Below, piece by piece: positions 43,506-51,860 of a stretch of 64,000 nucleotides of DNA. The position numbers and the translations under genes were made by a program. The notes under the pieces were generated by a model. That model did no database searches. It had not been told where the DNA came from and saw only the letters and a list, made by a program, of their open reading frames with translations. Numbering within the stretch: position 1 is the stretch's first letter; each line of letters begins with the position of its first letter. Origin of the DNA: Acidobacteriaceae bacterium (GTDB taxonomy: Bacteria; Acidobacteriota; Terriglobia; Terriglobales; Acidobacteriaceae); assembly GCA_030041045.1 (NCBI GenBank), contig JASHOQ010000026.1, positions 59,180-123,179 of the forward strand, given 5' to 3'.

Positions 43506-43742
43506 ATGGCAATTGACACTATCCTCGCTCAAATTGATGCAGAAATCGCGCGGCTCAGGCAGGCGCGCTCCCTGCTTACCAATCTCGGCTCGGCCGCAGC
43601 CCGCGCCGCCGGCAGGCGCGCGAAGAAAGCTTCGGCAAAGCCGCGCAAGAAGCGGGTGCTCAGCGCCGAGGCGCGTAAGCGCATCGCCGACGCGCAGCGC
43701 AAGCGCTGGGCCGCGCAAAGAGCCAAGGCAAAGGGTAAGTAA
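43506..43742 (+). CDS. Small basic protein with a KRW motif, possibly nucleic-acid binding
   Basis: A 78-residue highly basic protein. The N-terminal 25 residues are a helix (AIDTILAQIDAEIARLRQARSLL). The middle is Ala/Lys/Arg-rich (RRAKKASAKPRKKR). The C-terminus is LSAEARKRIADAQRKRWAAQRAKAKGK, a helical motif recurrent in small basic proteins of acidobacteria. It may bind DNA, as histone-H1-like proteins do, but this is inference from composition. No neighbour suggests a partner. Confidence 0.6.
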   Translation: MAIDTILAQIDAEIARLRQARSLLTNLGSAAARAAGRRAKKASAKPRKKRVLSAEARKRIADAQRKRWAAQRAKAKGK

Positions 43743-43867
43743 CTGCGATCTAACTATCGACTCGCCTCTTCTTTCCCTTACTTAGCCTGCCCAAAACCCC
43801 TTCGCCGCGCGGAGTGCGCGCTCTTGTCTCCGATTTACGGCGCAGCAAGGATTAGCGCCCAGCCCAC

Positions 43868-45313
43868 TTACTCGATTCCCGACATCACCAGCATGCGCGG
43901 CTCGGTCATCTCTTCGATTGCCGACCGTATCCCTTCGCGCCCCAGCCCCGATTCCTTCACGCCTCCATACGGCATTGGATCCAGCCGCCACGTGGGCGTA
44001 TCGCCGATAATCAGCGCGCCCACCTCGAGCTCGCGGAACGCGGTCAGAATCCGTCCCGCATCGCGCGTCAACAATCCCGCCTGCAATCCCCAGCGCGAGT
44101 GATTCGCCTCGGCCAGCGCCTGCTCGAAGTCGTCGTAGGGCTCGATCGCAACCACCGGCCCGAACACCTCCTCGTCCCTCACCTTCATCCCCGGCTTCGT
44201 TCCCGTCAAAATCGCAGGTGCAATCACCGCTCCCTGGCGTTCGCCGCCGTGCACCAATTTCGCGCCGCCTTCCGCTGCCTCCTTGATCCACGCTTCCACA
44301 CGCTCCGCATCGCTCAGCCGGACCATCGGCCCGATCTCCGTCGCCTCCTCCTGCGGATTGCCCGTCACCAGCTTCGCCGTCTCGTCCACCACTTTCCACA
44401 GGAAGGTCTGAAACACGCGCCGCGCCACATACACCCGCTGCACGCTGATGCACGATTGCCCCGCGTAGCTGAACGCCGCATGCGCCGTGCGCGCGGCGGC
44501 CTGGTCCAGGTCCGGCCAGTCATCGTGCACAATCAGCGCCGCGTTGCCGCCCAGCTCCAGCACCACGCGCTTGCGCCCCGAGTGCGCCTTCAGCTCCCAG
44601 CCCACGCGCGCCGATCCGGTAAAGCTCACCAGCTTGATGCGCTCTTCTTTTTCCGCCAGCCAGCCTGCGTCGGCGTTGTCGAGCGGCATCACCGCCAGCG
44701 CCTCCTCCGGCCATCCCGCCTTCAGAATCACTTCGCCCAGCGCCAGCGCCGTGAACGGCGTCTGCGGCGCCGGCTTCAGCAGCAGCGGACATCCGGCGGC
44801 CATCGCCGGCGCGGCCTTGTGCGCCACCAGGTTCAGGGGAAAATTAAACGGCGTAATCGCCAGCACCGGCCCCACGGGAAACCGCTGCACCACCCCCCAA
44901 CGGCCCTCGTTGCCTTCGGTCAAATCAAGAGGGATGGTCTCTCCGCCCAGCCGCACTGCCTCCTCGGCCGCGGTCTTGAAGGTCAGCACCGCGCGGTCCA
45001 CTTCCGTCCGCGCCAGCCGCACCGGCTTGCCCGCTTCGGCCACAATCAGTTGCGCGAACCGCTCTTTTTGCTCGATTAGAGCCGCGGCCACGTCTTCCAG
45101 GATTTCCCGCCGCTTCCATCGCGGCAGCGCGCGCGTGCGCCGCAGGCTCGCCCACGCGTGATTCACCGCCTGCCGCGCGTCGGCCCGCGTGGCCACCGTC
45201 GCCCGGCCCACAACTCCCTGGTCCCATGGCGAGCGTACCTCCAGCGCCTCGCCGTCGGTCCATTCCTTGCCGCACATCAGGAAACCCGTCTGTGCTCCCG
45301 GCCGCATCTTCAT
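43868..45313 (-). CDS. NAD(P)-dependent aldehyde dehydrogenase
   Basis: A 481-residue aldehyde dehydrogenase superfamily enzyme. The catalytic residues are present: C288 (GQSCISVQR) and E253 (ELGGNAA). Conserved PFNFPLNL and FTGSARVG mark the cofactor-binding domain, and EEVFGPVV and MPYGGVKESGLGREG the C-terminal part. It is likely a non-phosphorylating lactaldehyde or glyceraldehyde-3-phosphate dehydrogenase-like type; the substrate is not determinable. ATG 45313 or 45307 may be the start. No pathway genes are adjacent. Confidence 0.93.
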   Translation of the reverse strand: MKMRPGAQTGFLMCGKEWTDGEALEVRSPWDQGVVGRATVATRADARQAVNHAWASLRRTRALPRWKRREILEDVAAALIEQKERFAQLIVAEAGKPVRLARTEVDRAVLTFKTAAEEAVRLGGETIPLDLTEGNEGRWGVVQRFPVGPVLAITPFNFPLNLVAHKAAPAMAAGCPLLLKPAPQTPFTALALGEVILKAGWPEEALAVMPLDNADAGWLAEKEERIKLVSFTGSARVGWELKAHSGRKRVVLELGGNAALIVHDDWPDLDQAAARTAHAAFSYAGQSCISVQRVYVARRVFQTFLWKVVDETAKLVTGNPQEEATEIGPMVRLSDAERVEAWIKEAAEGGAKLVHGGERQGAVIAPAILTGTKPGMKVRDEEVFGPVVAIEPYDDFEQALAEANHSRWGLQAGLLTRDAGRILTAFRELEVGALIIGDTPTWRLDPMPYGGVKESGLGREGIRSAIEEMTEPRMLVMSGIE

Positions 45314-45485
45314 CGCGTCATGACTCCGTCTTCCATCTCACCATCGTACAGGCGCACGCGGCGCCACGCGTCCCGTTGCCGGGTCGCGCCGCAAACCAAA
45401 GTTCAAAAGGAAACTCTTGCGCCGGTTTCCGGCGCCTGCGCGCAAAGCATTTCACCGTTCCTCGGCAGCGCCTGCGCCGCTCTCC

Positions 45486-47483
45486 TCACGCAACCGCCAT
45501 GACCGCTGTGCGCTGAACCGCAACCACGGTGATGTCGTCCATCTGCCCGAACTGCCGCGCTGCGGCGGCAATGGCCGCGGCCGGCTGCGTGGAGAGCGCC
45601 TTGCCGCGCTCGAAGCCGAACAGCTCGCCGCGCTCGTTCTGCGCCTCCACCACGCCGTCCGAGTAGAACGTCAGCCGGCTGCCCGGCTTGAGCTTGAGTT
45701 GCACGGTTTCGTACCGCGCGTTCCGTTCGATGCCCAGCGGCAGCGCTCCCGGCAGCTCGATCTCCCGCCCGTCGAGATAGGGCGCCAGGTGGCCTGCGCT
45801 CGCGATGGTCAGCGTGCCGTCGGCGGCAATGTGCGCAGCCAGCGCCGTCGAAAATCCCCCATCGGTGCGGCCCAGCAAGCGCTCGTTCATCTGCTCGAGC
45901 ACCTCCGCCGGAGCCGGTCCGTACGCCGCCGCCGTGCGGATGGCGCCCACCAGCATGGAGACCAGCATGGCCGCCGGCAATCCCTTTCCCGCCACATCGC
46001 CCACCACCAGCAGCAATCCCCCGTCGGCTGCCGGCAGCGCCTGAAAGAAATCTCCGCCCACCTGCTGCGCCGGCTCATACACGCTCTCGATCTCAAAGCC
46101 GCGCACGCCCTCCGCGTGTTCCGGAAGGAGCACCTGCTGCACTGCGCGGGCGTTGGCCACGTCGGCTTCAAGCAGCGCCTCGCGCCGGCTGGTGCGGCTG
46201 GTGCGCAGCAGGATAATCAGGGCCAGCGAGACCCAGCCCAGCAGCTCCGGTATCTCGGAGAACCGCGGCGTGAACGGACCGATAGGCGTATGAAAGAGGG
46301 CCCGGAAAACCGACCAGGCTGAAGCGCGCAGCGACGGAATCTGCCCCAGCAATATCGCGCCATAATACACGTACAGGTAGATGCCACGCAGCACCAGGGG
46401 AACAAGCAAGATGCCCGCTTCGCGGTTGCCGCGCCGCGCCTGCGCAATCATGATGACGGGAAGAATCACCGACGAAAGCACAATGGCCGGTGCGATAAGC
46501 AGGGAAGAGCCGACCGCCGTTCCCCATCCACCCGTGTAAAGGATGCTTGCAACCGCGTTCAGAGCGGCCGCGAGCACCAGATACGTATGCAGACGCCAGC
46601 CCAGAGGCCGGCGCGCGAATGCCAGGTACATCCGCGCGAACAGGTAGGGAAGCAGCAGGTCGACGGGGACCTCGACCAACATCCAGGACATGGGGATGGT
46701 GTGCAGCAGGCTGTAGAGATGGAGCGGCACGGTTAGGAGCTCGACCACTCCCACCGCGGCAAGCCAGAGATACTCCACCTGGTTGCGCTGCGCAAAGTAG
46801 AGCAGCAACGCTCCCAGCACCAGGCACAGAAGGATGCAATCGTTCAGCCAGTCTAAAGCTTCGGATCCGAGAATCTGCAACCAGGCGTTTTCGCCCAGGG
46901 CCAAGCCGTTGCCCAGCGATAGTTTCCAATCCATCAGCCCGGGCTGTCCGTCAGCCCAATCGACGGGCGTGAGCCGCGCGCGCACGGCGATCACAAGGGA
47001 GCCGGTGGCAGCCTGTCCGGGAGGGATAAGCTCCCCGATCCAGCCCCAGGTGTAGTAGGGGACAAACGGCGTTACACTGCCCGCCTGGAGCAATGGAACC
47101 CCGTTGGTATAGACAACAAAGGCGCGGGAGATCAGCCGTTCGCGCAACGCGAGAAACTTGTCGTCGGGACGAACCTTCACGTGAATGCGGTACCAGACCA
47201 CCGTCGGCATCGAGTGCGGAAACAGACGGTGCAGGGAATCGGTTGCGGCGTTGAAGGGCGTCCATTGCGAATCGTCGAAGTCCGGCTGCGCATAGGCCGG
47301 ATCGTCGCCCGCGTGCACCAGCCAGCCTGAGGCAAGGTCGAGCCTCGGACCACCAAGGTAAGTTGCGTCGACGGCTTGCGCGCTCGCGCGCGGAGCTGGG
47401 AACAACAATCCCGGAACAACGGCAGCGGCAGCCGCCAACCGCCCCCAGCCGGAAAACACCGAAGGGAACACTGGAAGGTTCAC
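45486..47483 (-). CDS. 7TM membrane protein fused to a SpoIIE-type PP2C phosphatase
   Basis: A 665-residue membrane signalling protein. An N-terminal signal segment precedes a periplasmic beta-domain (about 35-185, with LASGWLVHAGDDPAYAQPDFDDSQWTPF, 7TMR-DISM-like). A 7TM bundle (about 200-420) follows, and then a cytoplasmic SpoIIE/RsbU phosphatase domain. The phosphatase has EPAQQVGGDFFQ, VGDVAGKGLPAAMLVSMLVG, LTFYSDGVVEA and QMDDITVVAV, including metal-binding aspartates. Such phosphatases usually dephosphorylate anti-sigma-factor antagonists. GTG 47483 has AGGAGG 4 nt upstream and is preferred to TTG 47510. No antagonist gene is adjacent. Confidence 0.9.
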   Translation of the reverse strand: MNLPVFPSVFSGWGRLAAAAAVVPGLLFPAPRASAQAVDATYLGGPRLDLASGWLVHAGDDPAYAQPDFDDSQWTPFNAATDSLHRLFPHSMPTVVWYRIHVKVRPDDKFLALRERLISRAFVVYTNGVPLLQAGSVTPFVPYYTWGWIGELIPPGQAATGSLVIAVRARLTPVDWADGQPGLMDWKLSLGNGLALGENAWLQILGSEALDWLNDCILLCLVLGALLLYFAQRNQVEYLWLAAVGVVELLTVPLHLYSLLHTIPMSWMLVEVPVDLLLPYLFARMYLAFARRPLGWRLHTYLVLAAALNAVASILYTGGWGTAVGSSLLIAPAIVLSSVILPVIMIAQARRGNREAGILLVPLVLRGIYLYVYYGAILLGQIPSLRASAWSVFRALFHTPIGPFTPRFSEIPELLGWVSLALIILLRTSRTSRREALLEADVANARAVQQVLLPEHAEGVRGFEIESVYEPAQQVGGDFFQALPAADGGLLLVVGDVAGKGLPAAMLVSMLVGAIRTAAAYGPAPAEVLEQMNERLLGRTDGGFSTALAAHIAADGTLTIASAGHLAPYLDGREIELPGALPLGIERNARYETVQLKLKPGSRLTFYSDGVVEAQNERGELFGFERGKALSTQPAAAIAAAARQFGQMDDITVVAVQRTAVMAVA

Positions 47484-47628
47484 GCAACCTCCTGGGGGAG
47501 ACCCTTCCAAGCTACCACCGCGCCTGCGCTCTTCTGAACCGAAATCGCTGTCGGCCCGAGCCTTCCGCGCGGAAACGGGCTCAACTCCACCGCCAATTCC
47601 GCTTGCCCTTCCGCGTTACACTCCATCC

Positions 47629-48333
47629 ATGATGCACACCGGCCGCATCCGCAAGCTTCCCTTCGATCCCCAAGAGGCCATCGCCCATCTCCGCGCCCGC
47701 GACAAAAAGCTCGGCAGCCTCATCGACCGCGTGGGCCCGTGCACCCTCCGCCTTGACGCCTCGCCTTCGCCCTTCGAGTCCCTGCTCGAATCCATCCTCT
47801 ATCAGCAGCTCCACGGCAAAGCCGCGGCCACCATCCACCGCCGCGTGCGCGAGTTCTTCGGGGGCGACCCCACCCCGCAGCAACTCATCGATGTGCCCGA
47901 CGAACCCCTGCGCGCCGCCGGCGTCTCCGGGAACAAGATCAAGGCCATGCGCGACCTCGCCGCCAAAACCCTCGACGGCACCGTTCCCGGCCACGCGGCC
48001 ATCCGCAAAATGCCCGACGCAGCCATCGTCGAGCGCCTCACCGCCGTGCGCGGCATCGGCTCCTGGACCGTGGAAATGCTGCTCATCTTCCGCATGGGCC
48101 GCCCTGACGTTCTGCCCGTCACCGACTACGGCGTGCGCAAGGGCTACGCGCTCACCTTTGAACGCGTGCCCAAATCGCGCCCGCTCGAGGCCTCTGACCT
48201 GCCCAAGCCCGACGTCGTCTTCCGCCGCGGCCTGCGCTGGGCTCCGTTCCGCACCGTCGCCAGCTGGTACCTCTGGCGCGCCTGCGACCTGGCCAAAGCA
48301 ACTCCGCCCGCCAGCCGCTCGGCACGCACCTGA
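47629..48333 (+). CDS. alkA: DNA-3-methyladenine glycosylase II (AlkA-type HhH-GPD)
   Basis: A 234-residue base-excision-repair glycosylase. The helix-hairpin-helix is LTAVRGIGSWT (137-147), followed by MLLIFRMGRPDVLPVTDYGVRKG with catalytic D166. No FeS cysteine cluster is present, as expected for AlkA. It removes alkylated purines from DNA. MMH at the start allows ATG 47629 or 47632. The Shine-Dalgarno is weak. Confidence 0.88.
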   Translation: MMHTGRIRKLPFDPQEAIAHLRARDKKLGSLIDRVGPCTLRLDASPSPFESLLESILYQQLHGKAAATIHRRVREFFGGDPTPQQLIDVPDEPLRAAGVSGNKIKAMRDLAAKTLDGTVPGHAAIRKMPDAAIVERLTAVRGIGSWTVEMLLIFRMGRPDVLPVTDYGVRKGYALTFERVPKSRPLEASDLPKPDVVFRRGLRWAPFRTVASWYLWRACDLAKATPPASRSART

Positions 48334-48369
48334 CGCGCGCAGGCCCTCCCGCATCCAATCTCTCCAGTT

Positions 48370-48425
48370 GTCATCCTGAGCGAAGATCGGCCAGCGGCCG
48401 ATCGGAGTCGAAGGACCTGCAGTTG
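48370..48425. repeat. GTCATCCTGAGCGAAG-type intergenic repeat
   Basis: GTCATCCTGAGCGAA opens and GGAGTCGAAGGACCTGCAG closes the unit, around the perfect palindrome GATCGGCC-AGC-GGCCGATC (48385-48403). I recall this repeat type as common in acidobacterial genomes. Only one copy was seen in the window. Confidence 0.65.
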
Positions 48426-48578
48426 TTCTTCGCAATGCAATTGGACGATACGCAAACTCGACCCACCTTTGACATCCGATGTCTAATCGCCTTTCGACGT
48501 AAAATACTTCTCTAACGCGCCGGCCCGAACGCCGGCGTTGGTTCCGGGCCCGTTCCGGCTTTCGATGGGAAGATTCTC

Positions 48579-51149
48579 ATGCCTCCAGCACCCAAGCGCT
48601 TTGTCTGCATCCACGGCCACTTTTACCAGCCGCCTCGCGAGAACCCCTGGCTTGAAACCGTCGAGACGCAGGACTCGGCCGCCCCCTACCACGACTGGAA
48701 CGAGCGCGTCTGCGCCGAGTGTTACGCCACCAACGGCGCCGCCCGCATCGTCAATGAGAAGAACCACATCATCGCCATCGTCAACAACTACTCGCGCATG
48801 AGCTTCAACTTCGGCCCCACGCTGCTCAGCTGGCTCAGGGAAAATGCACCCCGCACCCTGCGCATGATTCTCGACGGCGAACAGGCCAGCCGCAAGCATT
48901 ATCGCGGCCACAGCTCGGCCATGGCGCAGGTCTACAACCACATCATCATGCCCCTGGCCGGCCCGCGCGATCGTGTCACGCAAATCCGCTGGGGCATCGC
49001 CGATTACGAATTCAACTACGGCCGCAAGCCTGAAGGCATGTGGCTCTCTGAGACCGCGGCCGACACAGCCTCGCTCGAGATCATGGCGCAAAATGGCATT
49101 CGCTTCACCGTGCTCGCGCCCCACCAGTCGAAGCGCATCCGCCCGCTCAAGAAATCCTCCTCTGCCAGCGCATCCGATCCCGCACCCAATCCCGCTGCGG
49201 CCGTCACGCCCGCGGCGCCCGCAGCCGAAAAAGCACCGGCGGCCGATCAATGGACTGACACCCCCAACGCCTCCGTCGACACCACGCGCCCCTATCTTCT
49301 CCGTTTCGCCTCCGGCGCCTCCATCGCCATCTTCTTTTACGACGGTCCCCCCTCGCGCGCCGTCGCCTTCGAGGGGCTGCTCAACTCCGGCGAAGCCTTC
49401 GCCGCGCGCCTCAAGGCCGGTTTCAAAGACTCGCCCGCGCCGCAGCTCGTCCACGTAGCCACGGATGGAGAATCCTACGGACATCATCACAAGTACGGCG
49501 ATATGGCGCTCGCCTACACGCTGCGCCTGCTTGAAAACGACAAGACCGTACGCCTGGCCAACTACTCGAGCTTCCTCGAGCAGTTTCCTCCCGAGCACGA
49601 GTGCGAGATCGTCGAAAACACCTCGTGGAGCTGCGTCCACGGCGTCGAGCGCTGGCGCTCGAATTGCGGCTGCAACGGCGGCAAGCCCGGCTGGAATCAG
49701 GCTTGGCGTGCGCCCCTGCGCCAGGCCCTCGACGCCCTGCGCGACGCTCTTGTTCCTCTCACCGAAGAGGAGGGAAACAAGCTCTTCCGCGATGTGTGGG
49801 CCGCGCGCGACGCCTATATCCACATCGTCCTCGATCGCACTGCGGAAAACACCGACCGCTTCTTCCTGGAACAGCAGTCGCACCCGCTCACGGAAGAGGA
49901 GCGCGTCCGCGCCCTCGAGTTCATGGAAATGCAGCGCCATGCGCAGCTCATGTACACCAGCTGCGGCTGGTTTTTTGACGATATCTCCGGCATCGAAACC
50001 GTTCAGGTCATCGCCTACGCCGCGCGCGTGCTTCAGCTCGCCCGGCATCTCTTCGGCGAGCGCGCCGCCCAGCTTGAGCCCGCATTCCTAGCCCGCATGG
50101 CCGAAGCCAAATCCAATGTGCCCTCCAAGGGCGACGGCGCGCAAGTTTACGAGAAGTGCGTGCGCACCATGGAAATCAACCTGGAGCAGGTTGCCGCCCA
50201 CTACGCCATCAGCTCGGTCTTCTCCTCCTTCGCCGACGAAACCGCCCTCTTCTGCTTCCGCATCAAGCGCCTGTCGTATGACATCTTCACCTCCGGCCGC
50301 GGGCGCCTGGCCGTGGGCCGCGCCCACGTCTCCAGCGCCATCACCGGCCTCGGCAACACCTTCGCCTTCGCCGTTCTGCACTTCGGCGACCAGAACATCA
50401 CTGCTGCCGTCAAGCCCTACGCCGATTCCGATGCCTCGGCCTTCGACGCCTTCGCCCAGGAAGCTGCCGGCCACATCCTGCGCGCCGACTTTCCTGAGGT
50501 CATTCGCCTCCTCGACCGCTTCTTCGGCCGCGCCGCCTACTCGCTCACCTCGCTCTTCTCTGACGAGCAGCGCCGCATCGTGCAGATCATCCTCAACACC
50601 ACTCTCTGGGACGTCGAGGACTCCCTCGCCGCCATCTATCAGGATCACGCCAGCCTGCTGCACTATCTCTCCCAGGCCGGACTGCCCAAGCCGCCCGCTC
50701 TTGCTCTCGCCGCCAGCTTCGCCATCAACGCAGGCCTGCGCCGCACCATCGAAAACGATCCCGTCGACCAGGCGCAGTTGCGTTCCTATCTCTCTCTCGC
50801 CAAGGCCGACCAGGTTCCGCTGGAAACCGCCACGCTTTCCTACATCGCCGATCAGCGCATGAAGCGCGCCATGATTGATTTGCTGGCGTCCGAGGGTTCG
50901 CTTGAAACCCTCGAGAGCGCGCTCGCGCTGGCGCGCACCCTCACCGAGCTGCCCTTCGATTTGAATCTCTGGCAGGCGCAGAACCTCTGGTATGAAATCT
51001 TCCGCACCTCCGGCCAGGCGCTCGCCGCGCTCTCTCCAGAAGATCGCCAGCGCTGGGACAAGGATTTTGCCGAGCTCGGCGTCTGTCTCTCCATCGAGAC
51101 CAACTCCATAAGAGCCGAAGAAGAATCCCGCGCCGCCGCCGCCGACTGA
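48579..51149 (+). CDS. GH57 family glycoside hydrolase with DUF3536
   Basis: An 856-residue GH57-like enzyme. The N-terminus FVCIHGHFYQPPRENPWLETVE is the family signature, followed by YHDWNERVCAECYATNGAAR and GMWLSETAADTASLEIMAQ, a candidate nucleophile region. ATDGESYGHHHKYGDMALAY follows in the second half of the catalytic domain. The C-terminal ~350 residues are the DUF3536 helical region. GH57 members act on alpha-glucans (amylases, branching enzymes); for DUF3536 proteins the substrate is unproved. A Ser/Ala/Pro-rich loop (about 190-225) looks like a disordered insertion. No signal peptide, so cytoplasmic. Confidence 0.9.
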   Translation: MPPAPKRFVCIHGHFYQPPRENPWLETVETQDSAAPYHDWNERVCAECYATNGAARIVNEKNHIIAIVNNYSRMSFNFGPTLLSWLRENAPRTLRMILDGEQASRKHYRGHSSAMAQVYNHIIMPLAGPRDRVTQIRWGIADYEFNYGRKPEGMWLSETAADTASLEIMAQNGIRFTVLAPHQSKRIRPLKKSSSASASDPAPNPAAAVTPAAPAAEKAPAADQWTDTPNASVDTTRPYLLRFASGASIAIFFYDGPPSRAVAFEGLLNSGEAFAARLKAGFKDSPAPQLVHVATDGESYGHHHKYGDMALAYTLRLLENDKTVRLANYSSFLEQFPPEHECEIVENTSWSCVHGVERWRSNCGCNGGKPGWNQAWRAPLRQALDALRDALVPLTEEEGNKLFRDVWAARDAYIHIVLDRTAENTDRFFLEQQSHPLTEEERVRALEFMEMQRHAQLMYTSCGWFFDDISGIETVQVIAYAARVLQLARHLFGERAAQLEPAFLARMAEAKSNVPSKGDGAQVYEKCVRTMEINLEQVAAHYAISSVFSSFADETALFCFRIKRLSYDIFTSGRGRLAVGRAHVSSAITGLGNTFAFAVLHFGDQNITAAVKPYADSDASAFDAFAQEAAGHILRADFPEVIRLLDRFFGRAAYSLTSLFSDEQRRIVQIILNTTLWDVEDSLAAIYQDHASLLHYLSQAGLPKPPALALAASFAINAGLRRTIENDPVDQAQLRSYLSLAKADQVPLETATLSYIADQRMKRAMIDLLASEGSLETLESALALARTLTELPFDLNLWQAQNLWYEIFRTSGQALAALSPEDRQRWDKDFAELGVCLSIETNSIRAEEESRAAAAD

Positions 51150-51342
51150 TCCTGTTCACGCGCCGGCCAGTTTGGGTGCCCCATAATTCGATGGCAATTC
51201 AAGCTCAATAAAATGAGCGCACTAAAAATCATGCTCAAATTTTTGTGGCAGTTTTGTGGTTAACGCAAAAGTGACTTCCGAGTAAGAGACGATACTTCCG
51301 GATCGCAGAACTTCACCGACGAATCGAGCTATAATCCTCGCC

Positions 51343-51639
51343 ATGCTCCGTTCGAATCTATTTAGCCGCCGGAACCTTGGCCCAACCAAGCTCGTCTCAA
51401 ATCTATACGGATCGATCGTCTGCCTTGCCATGTTCTCGTTGAGCCTCGGAATGCAGCTTATCTCTATGGCTCGCGATTTGGGTCGTGGCGACCCGTATCA
51501 TGTCGTGCATTGGACGGAAGTCAGCGTAATCGTCATGCTCGCGGGCATCATCGGCTCGGGCTTTTGGATTCATCGGTGGATTCAACTCCTTACTGCTAAG
51601 CTCAGCAGCGAACAAAAATCAGATTCTGCATCGCGCTGA
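51343..51639 (+). CDS. Small two-helix membrane protein
   Basis: A 98-residue protein with two likely transmembrane helices (LYGSIVCLAMFSLSLGMQLISM and VSVIVMLAGIIGSGFWIHRWI) and a charged tail. Its GC content is lower than that of its neighbours. No family recognised. The start has no good Shine-Dalgarno, so the gene is probable rather than certain. Confidence 0.5.
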   Translation: MLRSNLFSRRNLGPTKLVSNLYGSIVCLAMFSLSLGMQLISMARDLGRGDPYHVVHWTEVSVIVMLAGIIGSGFWIHRWIQLLTAKLSSEQKSDSASR

Positions 51640-51667
51640 GGCCACCTCTTCAGAATGATCGATTGCC

Positions 51668-51699
51668 GGGTGCCCCGTCCAAGCTCTGCTTGGGCGGGG
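51668..51699. repeat. GGGTGCCCCGTCC repeat, copy 1 of an identical 32-mer
   Basis: The 32 bp sequence begins GGGTGCCCCGTCCAAGC and ends TGCTTGGGCGGGG, forming a hairpin. An identical 32-mer lies at 56236-56267. Confidence 0.85.
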
Positions 51700-51748
51700 A
51701 ATCGAATTAACCGCGAAAAATGTGTGCCGGGCGCGAAACATGGATGCG

Positions 51749-51786
51749 GGGTGCCCCGGGTCCCTTGCATTTGGGGACCCGGGAAA
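51749..51786. repeat. GGGTGCCCC-type palindromic repeat, copy 2
   Basis: GGGTGCCCCGGGTCCC, a short loop, then GGGGACCCGGGAAA. Up to the second GGGGACCCG it differs at one base from the copy inside the RNase P RNA gene (57499-57536). Confidence 0.85.
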
Positions 51787-51806
51787 GCATTTTCGCAAAC
51801 CCGCCA

Positions 51807-51860
51807 CTACCCCCGCCAACTCGCCAACGTCCGCGCCAGCGGACGCTAACTCGCTGCCTT
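51807..51860. repeat. GTCCGC/GCGGAC palindrome with octamers at the hpnI 3' end
   Basis: AACTCGCC, AACGTCCGC, a short loop, AGCGGACGC and TAACTCGCT run in sequence. The hpnI stop codon TAG lies in the last octamer (51846-51848 on the minus strand). Confidence 0.75.
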
